Assembly (NCBI GenBank): GCA_028277025.1
Contig: JAPYVG010000006.1
Span: forward strand, 11,808-75,807
DNA: 64,000 bases
Origin: Sulfolobaceae archaeon
GTDB taxonomy: Archaea > Thermoproteota > Thermoprotei_A > Sulfolobales > Sulfolobaceae
Direction: 5' to 3'
Below the pieces are notes generated by a model. The model ran no database searches, was not told where the DNA came from, and saw only the letters and a program-made list of their open reading frames with translations. Within the stretch, counting starts at the first letter, position 1. Every line of letters starts with the position of its first letter. Of this stretch, positions 26,997 to 35,510 are shown piece after piece. The position numbers and the translations under genes are program-made.

Positions 26997-27300
26997 CGTC
27001 TTTCCTAAGGTCTTCTACTACTTCTTTACTTAGATTTACTGTAATGAGAGAAATTGCGGAAGCCCAATAAATCGGTATTTTATCGTCATTTAATTTCTTT
27101 GAAATTAAAAACACTGCATCGGTAAGAGATTTAGTATTAACAATTTTTAGGTTTAATTTTAGGATGAAGGACAAGAGTCTTATTGATTCTTCTGCTGCTT
27201 TGTAGAGTTTTTCTGCTGCTTGTATTGTGTCGCCTTTCTTTAACAGTTCATCAGCCTCTTCTAGGTAAATATCTGCAGAAGTTTTTAGGCTTAACATCAT
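26938..27300 (-). CDS. PaREP1-family protein, first of a tandem pair
   Basis: A 120-residue protein with the same motif near its N-terminus (IYLEEADELLKKGDTIQAAE) and a helical remainder (LIKTVNLSKEVVEDLRKDVE-like region). The end (REYIKVLRRG) is probably not the original one, since the reading frame runs into the recombined second copy. Tandem PaREP1 genes are common in crenarchaeal accessory regions. Possible starts are the ATGs at 27300 and 27297. Confidence 0.55.
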   Translation of the reverse strand: MMLSLKTSADIYLEEADELLKKGDTIQAAEKLYKAAEESIRLLSFILKLNLKIVNTKSLTDAVFLISKKLNDDKIPIYWASAISLITVNLSKEVVEDLRKDVEELVKIADREYIKVLRRG

Positions 27301-27687
27301 TATATACTCCTCTTTCTAAATAATAAATGTGGTGAAAAGCAGAAGAGGCTTTTCTGGTATGGGAAAAGGCTTATAGATCCAGCGAAGTTAGTGTATGTGA
27401 TTTAAAAGAGGAAAGGAGAATAATTGAGGTCGCTCGATGATTTGTTAAAAGTATACAGCCTTTCCCAAAATATTAACGAAAAAAGAGAGAAATTAGCAAA
27501 TTATAAAGATTATATTATAATGAAAAATTATCTATAAAGGATATTTATTGGAAGAACTAGCAAGATGTGATTTTTCAAATAAATCATTAACTGATTTAAT
27601 TAATAGTTGGCAATTGTGTATTGGACGTGCTAGAGTATTTAGGATATAAGATTGTATGGAAAAATATTTGCGAAGCAGTGCAAAAAG
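27301..27687. other. 387-bp gap with a possible gene remnant
   Basis: No full gene. On the plus strand a frame ending at about 27702 reads VLDVLEYLGYKIVWKNICEA and then VQKVREV before a stop, which looks like the C-terminus of a lost helical protein and overlaps the radical SAM gene's 3' end by a few bases. The rest is A+T-rich with short broken frames. Confidence 0.35.
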
Positions 27688-29274
27688 TTAGAGAGGTTTA
27701 AAAGCTAATTTAAATAGCCAATAGATTGCCTTTATAACTCCTATAGAATTATTAAGATTAACTTTGGCAAAATTATAAGCATATTTACCGTCTGTCTCCT
27801 TTAATTGTAAGAATACCCATTCTATACTATTAAAAATTCTATCTATCATATACTGTATTACCTTTTGTATGAATTTATTATTAATTCCTCCAGTTAGAAT
27901 TGGGATCATTTCTCTAGTAATTTTTAGGTCATATTTCCATGAGATGTATAGTAAATCCCAATACCTAGTAGGCATTTTTTCTAAGGCTGGGAAAGGATTA
28001 TTCCTAATGTATGATACTCCCATAGGTATTACTGGTAATGGAAATATCCACGCTTTTAATTTATGATCTATGATAGATTGAACTAAATTGATCGATTGGT
28101 CAACGTCCTCATTAGTTTCATCCGGGTAACCTATTGTCATAGTATAACAAGGATATATGTAGTTCTCATTCATTATTATTGTAGCGTCTAAAATTACGTC
28201 CTTCCATTCCCTAGGGGTCCATGGATATGGTTTAGCCCTCATATATTTATTAAGTATCTTTTCACTACCAGTTTCTAAACCTACTACAGGCGCAGCGGCC
28301 CTATTCTTATCATATCTGGCAATTTCCGATATAGCTTTTACTGTTTGAGGGCTTGATCTAACTGCGGGTGCAGAAATGTGCGGAAACCATATTCCATCTA
28401 CTCCCATGTTCATGGTCTCGTTAAACAGTTTAGTTATTGCCTCATGATTAACCCTTAGTTTTTGTGAACCATAGAGTAGTACATCGTCAGTTATGAACTC
28501 TACCCTTCTAATACCAGCTTTCATGTTCACTTCTACTTCCTTTTTAATAACATCTAATGGAATTGATCTAAATGTTTCTGGAGTTACGGGACAAAACTGG
28601 CAACCCCTAGGACAACCTCTAGTTATTTGAACCTCACCTAGTCTAGCTGGATTTATTATGGGTGGTATTTGATCAACCTTAGGGTTTTTACCATATACTA
28701 CTTTAGGTACTTCTTGACCATCGAATACCGACTTAATTAACGGTGGTAAATCTACTTCTGCCTCACCTATAAATATAGTATCTACCCAGTCTGGTATTTC
28801 TTTACTTAATTCCCAGCTTCCTGGCCCTCCAACGATTACTTTAAAATTGTATTTAGCTTTCAATTTAGATATTTTTTCACCTAACTCTTCAAAGTATTTA
28901 GCAGTCCATGTGGTTCCTCCTCCAAATATCATACTTAGTTTAAAGCTTACTGGATTAACTCCTAAAGGGTCATGTACAGTAAGTCCTACAACCTTAGTAT
29001 TAGTACCAATTGCTTTCTCAACTTTATTTGGCGGTACAACTGCAACGTTATTAAAACCAGAATGAATTAAAATGCTCTCCACTTTTCTTAACGCATATGG
29101 TGCTATTATAGCCCTTCCTTCAGAATCCACGGGTACATCTGGTGTAAAGAATTTTTCCATAAAAAATCTAGGCACTAGCCTAGCTGGCATGCAGGCCACA
29201 TAGCCTAATACGCTTGAGCCTCCATAATCCGTGAATGACCCTTTATCAGCTGTTAATACTATATCCCACGTCAT
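27688..29274 (-). CDS. Radical SAM protein with B12-binding-like N-terminal domain
   Basis: A 528-residue radical SAM enzyme. The iron-sulfur motif is RGCPRGCQFCPV (C221-x3-C-x2-C228). The preceding 200 residues look like a cobalamin-binding Rossmann domain (VIVGGPGSWELSKEIPDW, then IFIGEAEVDLPPLI, the usual order in B12-radical SAM proteins). After the barrel come HISAPAVRSSPQTVKAISE and GLETGSEKILNKYM. Such enzymes methylate or rearrange unreactive carbon atoms; the substrate is unknown. A cobalamin-dependent enzyme fits with the cbi genes in this window. It stands alone, with 240 bp of non-coding DNA on the upstream side. Confidence 0.8.
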   Translation of the reverse strand: MTWDIVLTADKGSFTDYGGSSVLGYVACMPARLVPRFFMEKFFTPDVPVDSEGRAIIAPYALRKVESILIHSGFNNVAVVPPNKVEKAIGTNTKVVGLTVHDPLGVNPVSFKLSMIFGGGTTWTAKYFEELGEKISKLKAKYNFKVIVGGPGSWELSKEIPDWVDTIFIGEAEVDLPPLIKSVFDGQEVPKVVYGKNPKVDQIPPIINPARLGEVQITRGCPRGCQFCPVTPETFRSIPLDVIKKEVEVNMKAGIRRVEFITDDVLLYGSQKLRVNHEAITKLFNETMNMGVDGIWFPHISAPAVRSSPQTVKAISEIARYDKNRAAAPVVGLETGSEKILNKYMRAKPYPWTPREWKDVILDATIIMNENYIYPCYTMTIGYPDETNEDVDQSINLVQSIIDHKLKAWIFPLPVIPMGVSYIRNNPFPALEKMPTRYWDLLYISWKYDLKITREMIPILTGGINNKFIQKVIQYMIDRIFNSIEWVFLQLKETDGKYAYNFAKVNLNNSIGVIKAIYWLFKLAFKPL

Positions 29275-29516
29275 TACAAATTATTTATTCCTAAATTGTG
29301 TATAAAAAGTATTCATTATAAACCATGAAAAAGATAAAATTTCCATTTGTATAAACTTTTTTTATTGTGCAAAGATATTTATTAAAAACTGAGGTATTTA
29401 CACTAACTGATTTTTAAATAGTTAAATATCTTAGTTGATGAGTTTCTAAATAGAGTTAAAATGGCCTAGTATCTTTGTTTTTAACATGAATTTACCTCTA
29501 GTATGTGGTCAAGTTG

Positions 29517-30329
29517 TCAGTATTCGCCCAGAGTCCCCTTTTCTCTTGCTTTTTTAAATGAAAATGAATACATTAAAAGTCCTAAAGGAATTAGGATAAC
29601 GTTAAATAGTAAAAGAACTTCTATACACTTTATATCTTGAATAATATTATATCCATAAAGCATAGAATTTCTTAATCCATTTAAAGCCCAAGTTAATGGT
29701 AAAGCGTAACTTATATATGTTATTTCCGATGGCATTACTGTAACTGGAAATACTACCCCGCCTAAGAGAGTTGTAAAAGTGGAGAAGAAGAATGAGATAG
29801 GATTTCCTTGCTTTGTTATCATTGTAAAAGCTGCAGACATAAAGGCTATGCCTAAAGTGGACGAGATTAAAAGTATAACTATTATTAATGTGCTTAATAT
29901 GTTGATTTCATATCTTACGCCTAATAGATCGCCTATAATTAATATAACTACTGCATTAATAGTATTTACTGTAAATCCCCACAATGCAGAATAAATTAAA
30001 AATGAGAAAATCCCAGACCTAGAAAGAACATAATATTCTATTGTCCCATAAAGCTGCTCGTTTCTTATTCTTTGGCTTATCGTAGTGATAACGGAGGATA
30101 CATAACCTTGAAAAGCTAAGCCTATAACAAAGAAGCTAGTATAATTTTCTACATGAATATCTTCCACTACTTTATTGCCAAGTGAAGTTCCGACGAAATA
30201 GTAAGTAAATACCGGTAACGTCCATGAAAGAACAGTAAGTACGACTTGAGTTCTATATGACAACCAGACTTTAAAACCTCTAATATAAAGAAAAGCGTAA
30301 AGCCTGCTAATTATTCCCTTAATCTCCAT
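29517..30329 (-). CDS. ABC-2 type transporter permease
   Basis: A 270-residue membrane protein with six helices and the ABC-2 signature region ([34 protein letters not shown], about 185-220). It forms the channel of an exporter with the ATPase encoded just upstream, which overlaps it by 19 bp. Likely cargo is a lipid, glycan or peptide, but the sequence does not say. A C-terminal basic tail ([13 protein letters not shown]) follows the last helix. Confidence 0.85.
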   Translation of the reverse strand: MEIKGIISRLYAFLYIRGFKVWLSYRTQVVLTVLSWTLPVFTYYFVGTSLGNKVVEDIHVENYTSFFVIGLAFQGYVSSVITTISQRIRNEQLYGTIEYYVLSRSGIFSFLIYSALWGFTVNTINAVVILIIGDLLGVRYEINILSTLIIVILLISSTLGIAFMSAAFTMITKQGNPISFFFSTFTTLLGGVVFPVTVMPSEITYISYALPLTWALNGLRNSMLYGYNIIQDIKCIEVLLLFNVILIPLGLLMYSFSFKKAREKGTLGEY

Positions 30330-31240
30330 GGCCTACTTCTCCCCCTACCTATATCTTCCTCAACTTCTCCTATGAAATGAATGTAAATGTCATCTAGAGT
30401 TGGCTCTTTTTCATCTATTTCCTTATAATTGCAGGGAACCTTATCAATTTCAGTTTCTGGTACTCGTAAAACATATTCCTCACCATTAGAATAAATTATA
30501 AATTTTCTAATTTCATCATTTATTTTATTAGTAACAATTTCTAAGACTTTTCCAGTCATTCTTTTTAACTCGTCTAAAGTCCCACTGGCCACAATTTTGC
30601 CTTTCTTGATTAGGAATATAATGTCAGCCAATTCTTCTATCTCCTTTAGGTAATGAGAAGATAATAGTATTGTCTTATTTTCTTCTTCCTTTAGTTTCCT
30701 TATAGTAGCTCTAAATTCTCTTGCTGAAACTAGATCTAATCCTAACGTGGGCTCATCCATCAAAAGTACTGGAGGGTCGGTTATTAATGCCCTAGCCAAT
30801 GCCAATTTTTTCTGCATTCCCGTACTAAATTTCATGTAAGGTACATTTTTCCATTCCGATAGGCCTAAAAAATCTAGAAGTTGATTAGCTCTTTTTCTGG
30901 CGTCACTTAAAGATAATCCTTGTAAACTCGAAAAGAATATTAGATTATCCAGTGCAGTTAACCTATAATAGAAAGCTCTCTCGCTTACTGTTACTAACCC
31001 TATGTTTTCTCTAACTTTCTTTTCTTCTCTAGTTACACTATAACCATTAACAAAGGCGTCGCCAGAAGTGGGTAAGATTAATGTTGATAAAATCTTAAGC
31101 AAAGTAGTTTTTCCCGCACCATTATGGCCTACAAGTGCTCCAATTTTGCCTTTTTCAACATTTATACTAACAGAATCAAGGGCTTTTATTTCTTTTCTCT
31201 TTATTTTAAAAATCTTTGTTAAGTTTACAGTCTCGATCAA
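30311..31240 (-). CDS. ABC-2 type transporter ATP-binding protein
   Basis: A 309-residue ABC ATPase: Walker [10 protein letters not shown] (38-46), Q-loop region, signature [15 protein letters not shown], Walker [15 protein letters not shown] and the H-loop [14 protein letters not shown]. The C-terminal 80 residues are the extension seen in ABC-2 exporters. It is co-transcribed with the permease at 29517-30329 (19-bp overlap). The promoter would lie in 31241-31303, next to the structured repeat that starts at 31304; TTTTTTACTTTTTTAAGC there is A/T-rich. Confidence 0.9.
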   Translation of the reverse strand: MIETVNLTKIFKIKRKEIKALDSVSINVEKGKIGALVGHNGAGKTTLLKILSTLILPTSGDAFVNGYSVTREEKKVRENIGLVTVSERAFYYRLTALDNLIFFSSLQGLSLSDARKRANQLLDFLGLSEWKNVPYMKFSTGMQKKLALARALITDPPVLLMDEPTLGLDLVSAREFRATIRKLKEEENKTILLSSHYLKEIEELADIIFLIKKGKIVASGTLDELKRMTGKVLEIVTNKINDEIRKFIIYSNGEEYVLRVPETEIDKVPCNYKEIDEKEPTLDDIYIHFIGEVEEDIGRGRSRPWRLRE

Positions 31241-31303
31241 AAAAACACCGATATTAGTTTAGTTTTTTACTTTTTTAAGCTTTATTAGATTATGCCAGAC
31301 GGA

Positions 31304-31512
31304 GTTTTCGGGCTTCATTGAATTTTCATGAATTTGTATCCAATCCTCAGCCCTTGGGCTTCACCAGAGTCACGGGGCAACGCCCCGTTCATACCCCTCC
31401 GCCCCTTTAGCGGGGTAACCCCGACCCACACCCCTCACGGGTGTGGGGAAACCCGCACATCTTTTATTCATCGTCACACCTCGTCGTGATATAGCCACCC
31501 ATCTGGTGTGAC
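31304..31512 (-). ncRNA. Structured repeat RNA, family 1, copy 2 (candidate solo omega-RNA)
   Basis: This partners the copy at 13132-13342. The minus-strand hairpin GTCACACC/GGTGTGAC (31505-31512 with 31473-31480) starts about 27 bp after a TATA box. A second stem is CCCACACCC/GGGTGTGGG in place of CCCATCAGA/TCTGATGGG in copy 1: all the bases differ in the outer part, yet pairing is kept. ACGGGG-CAAC-GCCCCGT and GCCCC-TTTA-GCGGGGT follow on the plus-strand reading. The 3' end is CAATGAAGCCCGAAAAC, then unrelated DNA. The whole repeat unit is 31304-31576. Confidence 0.6.
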
Positions 31513-31533
31513 TGTACTCATATTTACATACTG

Positions 31534-31546
31534 AGTATATAAACTT
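31534..31546 (-). promoter_or_regulatory. TATA-box-like promoter of repeat RNA family 1, copy 2
   Basis: Minus-strand GTTTATATACTCA, about 27 bp upstream of the first base of the RNA's first hairpin. Conserved with copy 1. Confidence 0.5.
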
Positions 31547-31577
31547 CACGGCTTATCGAAAACTGTTGGCGACGGCA

Positions 31578-31729
31578 AGATACTTTACAGACCGAATGGA
31601 GAGAAAGCAGACGCTAAGGTTTTCCTTCACGTTAAGAGGCTAGAGTTACACGTTGAAGGAGACGAAATCAAAGGTTTATTAAGGCCTAGGCATGGGGAGG
31701 GAAAAGGAGTGGTGAGGCCAAGTAATTAA
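31578..31729 (+). pseudogene. C-terminal fragment of an unidentified gene
   Basis: A frame without start, following the structured repeat, reads KILYRPNGEKADAKVFLHVK, then RLELHVEGDEIKGLLRPRHG before a TAA at 31727-31729. It looks like a genuine protein tail cut off by the repeat element. Family unknown. Confidence 0.35.
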
Positions 31730-31829
31730 AAGTGACTATTAGTCATGATGAAGGCATAACTCTCTAACTTATCGGGTTTATACCAAGACTATAGCACTTT
31801 CACGTAACTTTTAAATACTTCTAGTTACT

Positions 31830-32432
31830 GTGGAGAGGTATCTAACACCTATGAGGTTGCTCAAATATTTGGCATGAGCAAGAGTGGTGTTATTAAGTGG
31901 ATTAGGGAGGGGGAGGATAAAGGCTATTGAGATTAACGGTAGGTGGAGAATACCTTACAGCGAAATTGAAAGATTATTATCTGGCGGTGGAAGGGTTAAA
32001 CAAGTAACGATTTATGCTCGAATTTCACCAACGCAAAAGGACGATTTAGAGAGGCAGTTAAACGCGTTAAGGGATTGTGTTAAGAAAACTTTCGGAGAAG
32101 TGGGTGTAATAGAAATTAAGGATATAGGTTCCGGATTGAAAGAGGATAGGAGAGGGTTAAAGAAGTTAATAGAATTAGCCAAGAGGAGGCAAATTGACGC
32201 AGTAGTAGCTTATAAGGACAGGCTAACACGTTTCGGCTTCGAAGTGAAGTTATTCAAAGCTTACGGAGTAAATGTTATTGTGGCTTTCCAAGATGAAAAG
32301 GATTACGTGCAAGAGCTTCTGGAGGACTTTGCGGAAATTGTAAAATCATTCGCCTCAAGAATCTATGGACATAGATCTCACAGATATGAGAAGGTGGTAA
32401 AATGTGTTGAAGACGTTGAAAAGGACTGTTAG
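31830..32432 (+). pseudogene. tnpA: IS607 serine recombinase TnpA, with two compensating frameshifts
   Basis: From GTG 31830 the frame reads VERYLTP, then shifts by one base at about 31850 to YEVAQIFGMSKSGVIKWIRE (the MerR-like helix-turn-helix). It shifts back at the G5 run 31909-31913 to GRIKAIEINGRWRIPYSEIE and on through the catalytic domain: QVTIYARISP (catalytic Ser), then DAVVAYKDRLTRFGFE. Adding one base at 31850 and removing one G would restore a normal IS607 resolvase of about 200 residues. A shorter product could start at GTG 31884, lacking the helix-turn-helix. Transposition by this copy is therefore doubtful unless slippage at the G run restores the frame. Confidence 0.75.
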
Positions 32433-33729
32433 GCTGGAAAGTGACTTCTTGAACGAGTGGAAATACCGCGTTCTTAGGGAGGTTGAGGAATACCAGAAGA
32501 AGATTGTTAATGAAATGATTGGGGTAATCCTATCAGAGGGCTTACCAACTACTAGGAAGAATTTGCATGAAAGATTTTACAGTGACTATAAAGAGAAGTA
32601 CCCCTTCCTACCTTCAAGGGTTATTGAAGGTGCCTACGTCGTTGCTGGAAGGATTGTTAAGAGTTTTAGGGAGAGGAGGAAGAGAGGGTTAACGAGGAAG
32701 GATAAACCGGAGTACAAGAGGGTTATGATCACTATTCCTAATATGGTTAATTGGAGGTTTAACAGAGTGTTCATCAGTGTCCTAACTCACAAGGGTTGGG
32801 TTGAGGTACCCCTCAAGTTCACTAAACAGTTCATCCATTATTTATATGAGGGTTGGAGGGTTTCGCAAGAGCTTAAGTTAAGGTTGATAGGTAGGAAAGT
32901 CCTAGTTTGGTTGACTTTTGAGAAGGAGGTTGAGGTTGAGTCTAAGGAAGGTAATTATATCTCTATTGACGTTAATGAGAATAACGTCACTTTAGCAGTC
33001 TTCGAGGGTTTTAAACTCAAGGAGTTGAGGAGATATGAGACCGGGTTAGGAAAGCTCGTTATTAATTACTCTATTAGGAGGGAGGAGATTACTAGGGGGC
33101 ATTCAACTAAGGACGAGTTAATAAAGAAGAAGTTAAGGAAATTAAGGGAAAGGGAGAGGAAAATTGACGTGTTAAGGAAGACTGTTAAGAGGATAACCGA
33201 ATTGGCTAGGGATTTAAAGGCTAAGGTTATTGTTGGTAAGTTCTCCTCAAGGTCTAAGGAGAGGATGGAGAGCAATAAAAATGATAGGCTCAGGCATAGG
33301 ATTCACCAATGGAGTGTTGTTAAATTTGTGGATATGTTGAAAACTCAGCCGATAGAGGTTGCGGAGGTTTCTGAGTCATATACCTCCTCCATCAACCCGT
33401 TTAACGGTGAGAAGTTGAGGAAGAGAAAGCAAGTAGTTGAGAAAGTTGTAAAGGTTTTTAACCCCTACCTGATGACGGGCTCTGCTCACGAGGGTGGGGG
33501 TATTAGAGTTTTCAAGGTGGACGCTAGGTATTTGGAGAGTGGTGAAGTTCTTTTGGAGAGGGATTCTATTGCTCCTCTTAACTTGGTAAGGAAGGTGGAT
33601 GGGAGGGTATTGGCGTTTCCCTCGACTAGCCCCAATGAGTTAAGGGTGACTGTGTATGATCCCTTAAGAGGGGTGCCCGTGGCGGAATTAGAAGTAATTA
33701 AAAGTAAGGAAAAGTTACGCCACGGGTAA
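32404..33729 (+). CDS. tnpB: TnpB (OrfB), RNA-guided nuclease-family protein of IS607 type
   Basis: A 441-residue TnpB. RuvC-I is YISIDVNENNVTLAVF (Asp189); RuvC-III is LLERDSIAPLNL (Asp387). At the RuvC-II position, where most TnpB proteins have a Glu (E-D-L), this one has VIVGKFSSRSKERM, with Gly at about 278. The zinc-ribbon cysteines between SESYTSS and RuvC-III are also absent. The last 45 residues (VLAFPSTSPNELRVTVYDPL and onward) are encoded by the segment repeated in the mini-elements, so the omega-RNA probably overlaps the gene's 3' end. Other Sulfolobales IS607 TnpBs may share these traits. Starts with GTG inside tnpA. Confidence 0.88.
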   Translation: MLKTLKRTVRLESDFLNEWKYRVLREVEEYQKKIVNEMIGVILSEGLPTTRKNLHERFYSDYKEKYPFLPSRVIEGAYVVAGRIVKSFRERRKRGLTRKDKPEYKRVMITIPNMVNWRFNRVFISVLTHKGWVEVPLKFTKQFIHYLYEGWRVSQELKLRLIGRKVLVWLTFEKEVEVESKEGNYISIDVNENNVTLAVFEGFKLKELRRYETGLGKLVINYSIRREEITRGHSTKDELIKKKLRKLRERERKIDVLRKTVKRITELARDLKAKVIVGKFSSRSKERMESNKNDRLRHRIHQWSVVKFVDMLKTQPIEVAEVSESYTSSINPFNGEKLRKRKQVVEKVVKVFNPYLMTGSAHEGGGIRVFKVDARYLESGEVLLERDSIAPLNLVRKVDGRVLAFPSTSPNELRVTVYDPLRGVPVAELEVIKSKEKLRHG

Positions 33730-33731
33730 AC

Positions 33732-33741
33732 ACTTATATAT
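33732..33741 (+). promoter_or_regulatory. TATA-box promoter of the cbi operon at the IS607 right end
   Basis: ACTTATATAT lies about 27 bp before the ATG at 33763. The first one or two bases coincide with the last bases of the element (GGTAAACAC), so the core promoter straddles or abuts the insertion junction. Confidence 0.6.
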
Positions 33742-33762
33742 TTGGACGGCTTATCCATATTG

Positions 33763-34752
33763 ATGTCTAAAAGTGCAGTGATCTTAATAACGCACGGCTC
33801 TAGAAGAAATACATTCGTTGAGGATATGCAGGCCATTGCGAGGTATATTGAAGAAAAACTTTCAGTCCCAGTATTTTTATCCCACAACGAGTATACAGAA
33901 CCTAACTGGAGGAATTTGGTGGCATCTTTAATTGATGAAGGTTACACTAATTTCGTTTTCGCACTAACGTTTCTCGGAAGAGGAAATCATGTTGCAAGGG
34001 ATATTATGGGAGAACTAAATGCAAAGGAGTTTTACAAATGGGAGAAGACAACGTATAAAGGTAAAGAGATTTACGTCTACTTTACTAGGCCATTAGCCGA
34101 CTCTCAGCTCGTTAAGCTCGCGTTATTTTATAGGGTTAAGACTGCGTTTCCACCAGAGAGAATAAATTATGTTGAAGATCCGGAAGAAATTGAAGAGAGG
34201 TCAATGAACCTCATAAGGGAGAAAGTAAGGGAGTTCGGGTATGAGGGGGAAAAACTTGAATTGATTAGTAGGGCTGTATATGCTAGCGGTAACCTAGAAC
34301 TAGCAAAGTACGTCTACATATCTGATGACGCAATAGAGAGCGGTATTGAGGCATTAAAGGCTGGGACTCCAATTCTCACAGATGTTAAGATGGTTATGGC
34401 CGGGATAAGGTGGAGTAAAGTTGAAAACTACCTAGATTCTTCAGCTGAGTTAGCTAAAAAGTTAGGGATTACTAGGACTGCAGCAGCTATAAGAATTGGC
34501 TTGAAAGAGCCAAAAATAGTAGTCATAGGCAATTCACCTACAGCCTTAGCTGAAGCTGTAAGAATGAATAAGGAGTTTAAGGTCGAAATCCCCTTAATAG
34601 TCGCCTCCCCACCTGGTTTCACTAATGCAATAGAGGCTAAGGAAGAGCTAATAAAGAGTGGTATTCCGTGCATTGTAGTAAGAGGTACTTATGGCGGAAG
34701 TAGTATAGCTGTTTCTATAATTAATGAACTAATTAGGAGGGTTAGGGAATGA
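33763..34752 (+). CDS. cbiX-cbiC: Fused sirohydrochlorin cobaltochelatase and precorrin-8X methylmutase
   Basis: A 329-residue fusion. Residues 1-125 are CbiX: VILITHGSRRNTFVEDMQ, then LSHNEYTEP and FALTFLGRGNHVARDI, the metal-site His residues of the small archaeal chelatase. Residues 135-329 are CbiC: EDPEEIEERSMNLIREKVRE, YISDDAIESGIEALKAGTPI, TDVKMVMAGI and IVVIGNSPTALAEA. The first domain inserts cobalt into sirohydrochlorin; the second moves the C11 methyl to C12. ATG 33763 is chosen over the upstream TTG 33742 because of the TATA box at 33732-33741. It overlaps cbiH by 4 bp. Confidence 0.9.
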   Translation: MSKSAVILITHGSRRNTFVEDMQAIARYIEEKLSVPVFLSHNEYTEPNWRNLVASLIDEGYTNFVFALTFLGRGNHVARDIMGELNAKEFYKWEKTTYKGKEIYVYFTRPLADSQLVKLALFYRVKTAFPPERINYVEDPEEIEERSMNLIREKVREFGYEGEKLELISRAVYASGNLELAKYVYISDDAIESGIEALKAGTPILTDVKMVMAGIRWSKVENYLDSSAELAKKLGITRTAAAIRIGLKEPKIVVIGNSPTALAEAVRMNKEFKVEIPLIVASPPGFTNAIEAKEELIKSGIPCIVVRGTYGGSSIAVSIINELIRRVRE

Positions 34753-35510
34753 AGGGGAAGTTGTATATAGTTGGAATAGGGCCGGGCTCACCACCTTTAA
34801 GGACTTTTCAAGCAACAAACGCAATAAAAGAAAGTGAAGTAATAGTGGCTTACACTACGTACGCCGAGTTGATAAAAGACTTGACTGAAGGCAAAGAAGT
34901 AATTACTGCAAAAATGAAAGAAGAGCTGTATAGGGCTAAGGTAGCTATAGAGAACGTGCTACAAGGTAAGAACGTAGCATTAATTTCCAGTGGTGATCCG
35001 CAAGTTTATGGTATGGCAAGTCCGGCACTTGAGATGATGTGTAAGAAAGGGATTAACATAGATTTCGAAGTAGTCCCGGGAGTTACTGCAGCATTAGCAG
35101 CTGCTGCTAAACTCGGCTCCCCTTTATCCATGGACTTCGCCTCGATAAGTTTAAGTGATCTATTAATCCCTCAAGAGGAGATATTACATAGGGTTAGGAA
35201 GGCCGCAGAAGGGGATTTCGTTATCGTTTTATATAACCCGATTAATAAACCTTTACTAAGGAAGGCTATGAAAGTAATTTCAGAATACCGTAGTCCTAAG
35301 ACGCCGGTGGGCATTGTTAAATCTGCATACAGGGATAATGAGGAAGCAATTATTACAGATCTTTCTGAGTGGGAGAAGTATGAGGATAAAATAAATATGA
35401 TTACTACGATAATTGTAGGAAACTCAAAGACTTACGTATGCAATGGTAAGATGATAACCCCAAGAGGCTATGAGAGGAAGTACAGTTATGAGTTTGATAA
35501 CAACTCTTAA
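34749..35510 (+). CDS. cbiH: Cobalt-precorrin-3 (C17)-methyltransferase
   Basis: A 253-residue tetrapyrrole methyltransferase: KLYIVGIGPGSPPLRTFQAT at the N-terminus, ALISSGDPQVYGMASPALEM in the middle and EVVPGVTAALAAAAKLGSPL, then VIVLYNPINKP and GIVKSAYR. These match CbiH/CobJ, which methylates C17 and drives ring contraction. It overlaps the genes on both sides (4 bp with cbiX-cbiC; 23 bp or more with cbiD), showing a tightly packed operon. Confidence 0.92.
   Translation: MKGKLYIVGIGPGSPPLRTFQATNAIKESEVIVAYTTYAELIKDLTEGKEVITAKMKEELYRAKVAIENVLQGKNVALISSGDPQVYGMASPALEMMCKKGINIDFEVVPGVTAALAAAAKLGSPLSMDFASISLSDLLIPQEEILHRVRKAAEGDFVIVLYNPINKPLLRKAMKVISEYRSPKTPVGIVKSAYRDNEEAIITDLSEWEKYEDKINMITTIIVGNSKTYVCNGKMITPRGYERKYSYEFDNNS

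Larger units (their letters stand above)
31786..33733 (+). mobile_element. IS607-family insertion sequence, full length
   Basis: About 1.95 kb carrying a serine-recombinase gene (tnpA) and tnpB overlapping by 29 bp, the normal IS607 arrangement. The left end AGACTATAGCACTTTCACGT and right end GCCACGGGTAAACAC are set by comparison with the three mini-elements, which begin AGACTGTAACGCTTCTACGT and stop at the same GGTAAACAC. No inverted repeats or target duplication are seen, as expected for the family. The right end lies 29 bp upstream of the cbi operon's first start codon. Confidence 0.85.

Noticed and set aside
12554..27687. CRISPR array in the repeat-rich accessory regions
   Set aside because: The repeats are long, dispersed and in both orientations; no regularly spaced 24-37 bp direct repeats are present and no cas gene is nearby.
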